Part shown: piece by piece, positions 62,601-64,000 of the stretch | Numbering within the stretch: the first letter of the stretch is position 1 | Layout: every line of letters starts with the position of its first letter | Source: Prorocentrum cordatum | Taxonomy: Eukaryota; Sar; Dinophyceae; Prorocentrales; Prorocentraceae | Length of the DNA stretch: 64,000 bases | Reading direction: 5' to 3' | Assembly (NCBI GenBank): GCA_963575745.1 | Contig: CAUYUJ010022542.1 | Span: 1-64,000, forward strand | Made by a program: the position numbers and the translations under genes | Notes under the pieces: generated by a model | Databases searched by the model: none | The model's input: the letters and a program-made list of their open reading frames with translations, nothing else | What the model was told of the DNA's origin: nothing

Positions 62601-63030
62601 TGGAAACAGTCACGCGAGAAACCGCGAGAAGCCCCAGGAGAAGATTTCGCGATGTGGGGTCTGGGTCTCTGAACGACTCCTCAGGAATGAGGACTGAGGT
62701 TGAGAGGATAATGGCAAGGACCTGAGGGCACGCCCACTCCGTGCCCAGAGGCACGGTGGCGGATCTACATAACTATGAGAATATGATGATCATGGTTCTG
62801 ACGGATCGCATCGCATTTCCGAGCTCCAACAGGGGAGCCGTTTGGGGGTATTTAAATTTGTTTAGTGGTTGGAATCGTGGGGGGTGGCAGTGACTCGGAT
62901 TAGCGGTCGGTGGATTGGGCGAGGTGGCAAATATTACCCAGGAGCAGCGATGACCCCAACCCCGAAGGGGAAAAATGGGGTTGGACAAGGAATCGCGATT
63001 GACCATCTCCTGCCCAGGAGGAAAGGGGGG
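62601..63030. other. Unassigned sequence
   Basis: No gene recognised. Confidence 0.5.
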
Positions 63031-63690
63031 AAGCTAGGAGACCCCATGCGAGAAGTTGTCCAGGTCGGTTTCGGCGAAGCCATCATCGTTATTTCGGGCC
63101 TTGAGATGCCGCCTGCGAGGCGGTCCGGTCGGTCTCACCTGAGACATCCCTGCCAGTGCGGGCTTCGAGATGCCGCGCGAGAGATAGTCCGGCCCATTCC
63201 GCTTAGACATCTTTTCCGCTGTCCTGAGGCGGTCCAGCCCGTTTGACTGGAGACATCCTCGCAGTTGTGGGCTTCGATGCATGCGATAGTACCATCCAGC
63301 TTCCCCACACACTCGCAACTCAGGGTCCATGGATGCCCTGACCTGTGCTGGTCCAGCCAGTTTCGCTTCACACTCCGTCACAACTGGGCTCGGATATGAC
63401 CTGGCCTGAGGTCGTCCAGCCATCTTCGCCCGATGCGTCCTCGTTATTCTGGATTAGTTGATGCTCTTGCCTCATGGTATCCGATCCCGTTTCCTCGTTG
63501 TTCTGGGTTTGCAGTTGCCGTGGACTGATCGTTTCGCTTGAGATCTCTTTGCAACTCTGGGTTTATGTACTTATGTCCTCATCTCACGTGGTCCCGGTCC
63601 TTTTCGCCTGGGACATCGTCGGGATTGTGTTTTCGGGGATGCTCACACCTGAGGTGATTCAACCAATTTCGCCCGAGATCTCCCTTTTCT
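63030..63690. repeat. TTCGCCYGAGACATCC motif cluster, distal
   Basis: About ten spaced copies of TTTCGCTTGAGATCTCTT, GTTTGACTGGAGACATCCTC, TTTTCGCCTGGGACATCGTC and variants with 50-90-bp spacing, in the same orientation as the cluster at 31.7-36.2 kb and more diverged. Confidence 0.72.
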
Positions 63691-63767
63691 GGGTTCAGAG
63701 ATGTCCTGTCAATGCTGTCGCCGATGACCCATTCGACAATTTGTGTCACTTGTCAGATGAACACTCG

Positions 63768-63897
63768 AGGAGACTGGAACCCTCCTTGTTGCCAGACTCG
63801 GGGAGACTGGAACCCTCCTTGTTGCCAGACTCCGGGAGACCGGAACCCTCCTTGCTGCCAGACTCGGGGAGACTGGAACCCTCCTTGTTGCCAGTGG
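63768..63897. repeat. 33-bp minisatellite, 4 copies
   Basis: GGAGACTGGAACCCTCCTTG repeats at 33-bp intervals with one or two differences. In one plus frame it encodes the 11-residue unit RLEPSLLPDSG inside an open frame 63474-63944, but the rest of that frame has no recognisable domain. Confidence 0.95.
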
Positions 63898-64000
63898 CAA
63901 ATATGTCAATCGGGGCCACGTGTCAAACGGGCGAGGGTACTTAGCTGGGCATTGCATGAGGCGAGTTGCCCGTCATCTGCCGATGGCATTTTGGGAGGAC

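Overview
The window looks like nuclear DNA of a dinoflagellate. The direct evidence is an exact 22-nt copy of the dinoflagellate trans-spliced leader (41603-41624). Supporting evidence is a Ty1/copia element whose Gag, RING, integrase, RT and RNase H blocks resemble dinoflagellate copia polyproteins as I remember them, a GC-AG intron in a helicase fragment, high GC, and a very large load of simple and tandem repeats. I cannot name the genus. No rRNA, tRNA, CRISPR or prokaryotic operon structure was seen. Most long open frames here come from repeat units without stop codons and are not genes.

Layout. 1-4.1 kb: a candidate two-exon gene (signal-anchor exon 790-986, downstream exon 3203-4123) split by a 2.2-kb terminal-inverted-repeat (TIR) element filled with a 77-bp minisatellite. 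4.4-8.3 kb: a dead non-LTR (LINE) reverse transcriptase on the minus strand, cut in two by a 1.86-kb foldback element. 8.3-15.6 kb: GAT/GAG microsatellites, an AGCTAA satellite, an 83-bp repeat and a few weak coding-like stretches. 15.6-31.1 kb: a decayed Ty1/copia element between two direct repeats (probable LTRs). Its Gag and RT-RNase H are on the plus strand, but the linker-RING-protease-integrase block between them is inverted, and a Tpt1/KptA-like (RNA 2'-phosphotransferase) gene remnant sits inside. 31.7-36.2 kb: about 28 copies of a motif around CTCGAGACATCCTC. 36.3-38.3 kb: a CTGCCGTGCTCC minisatellite. 38.6-39.3 kb: a candidate gene interrupted by a small TIR element. 39.4-48 kb: CCAAGA/GGCCC arrays, TATG microsatellites, the spliced leader and several minisatellites. 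49.3-51.8 kb: a 160-bp satellite. 53.1-55.3 kb: a second large TIR element enclosing the C-terminal exons of an SF1-type helicase. 57.7-61.2 kb: a duplicated satellite cassette, two short TIR elements of the same family, and a candidate gene that one of them splits. 61.4-64 kb: further minisatellites.

The most interesting system is the TIR family (987-3202, 53063-55339, 59777-59972, 60703-60867). All four copies share a terminus close to TTAAGTCGGGCCTGTCCCC and are flanked by recognisable 8-bp target duplications. In three cases removing the element with one duplication joins open reading frames on either side in the correct phase, and in one case the duplication itself supplies GC and AG splice dinucleotides. 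This is what introners (intron-generating transposons) are expected to look like, and here two members carry long minisatellite arrays. These calls were made by eye; coordinates of degenerate repeats are approximate.
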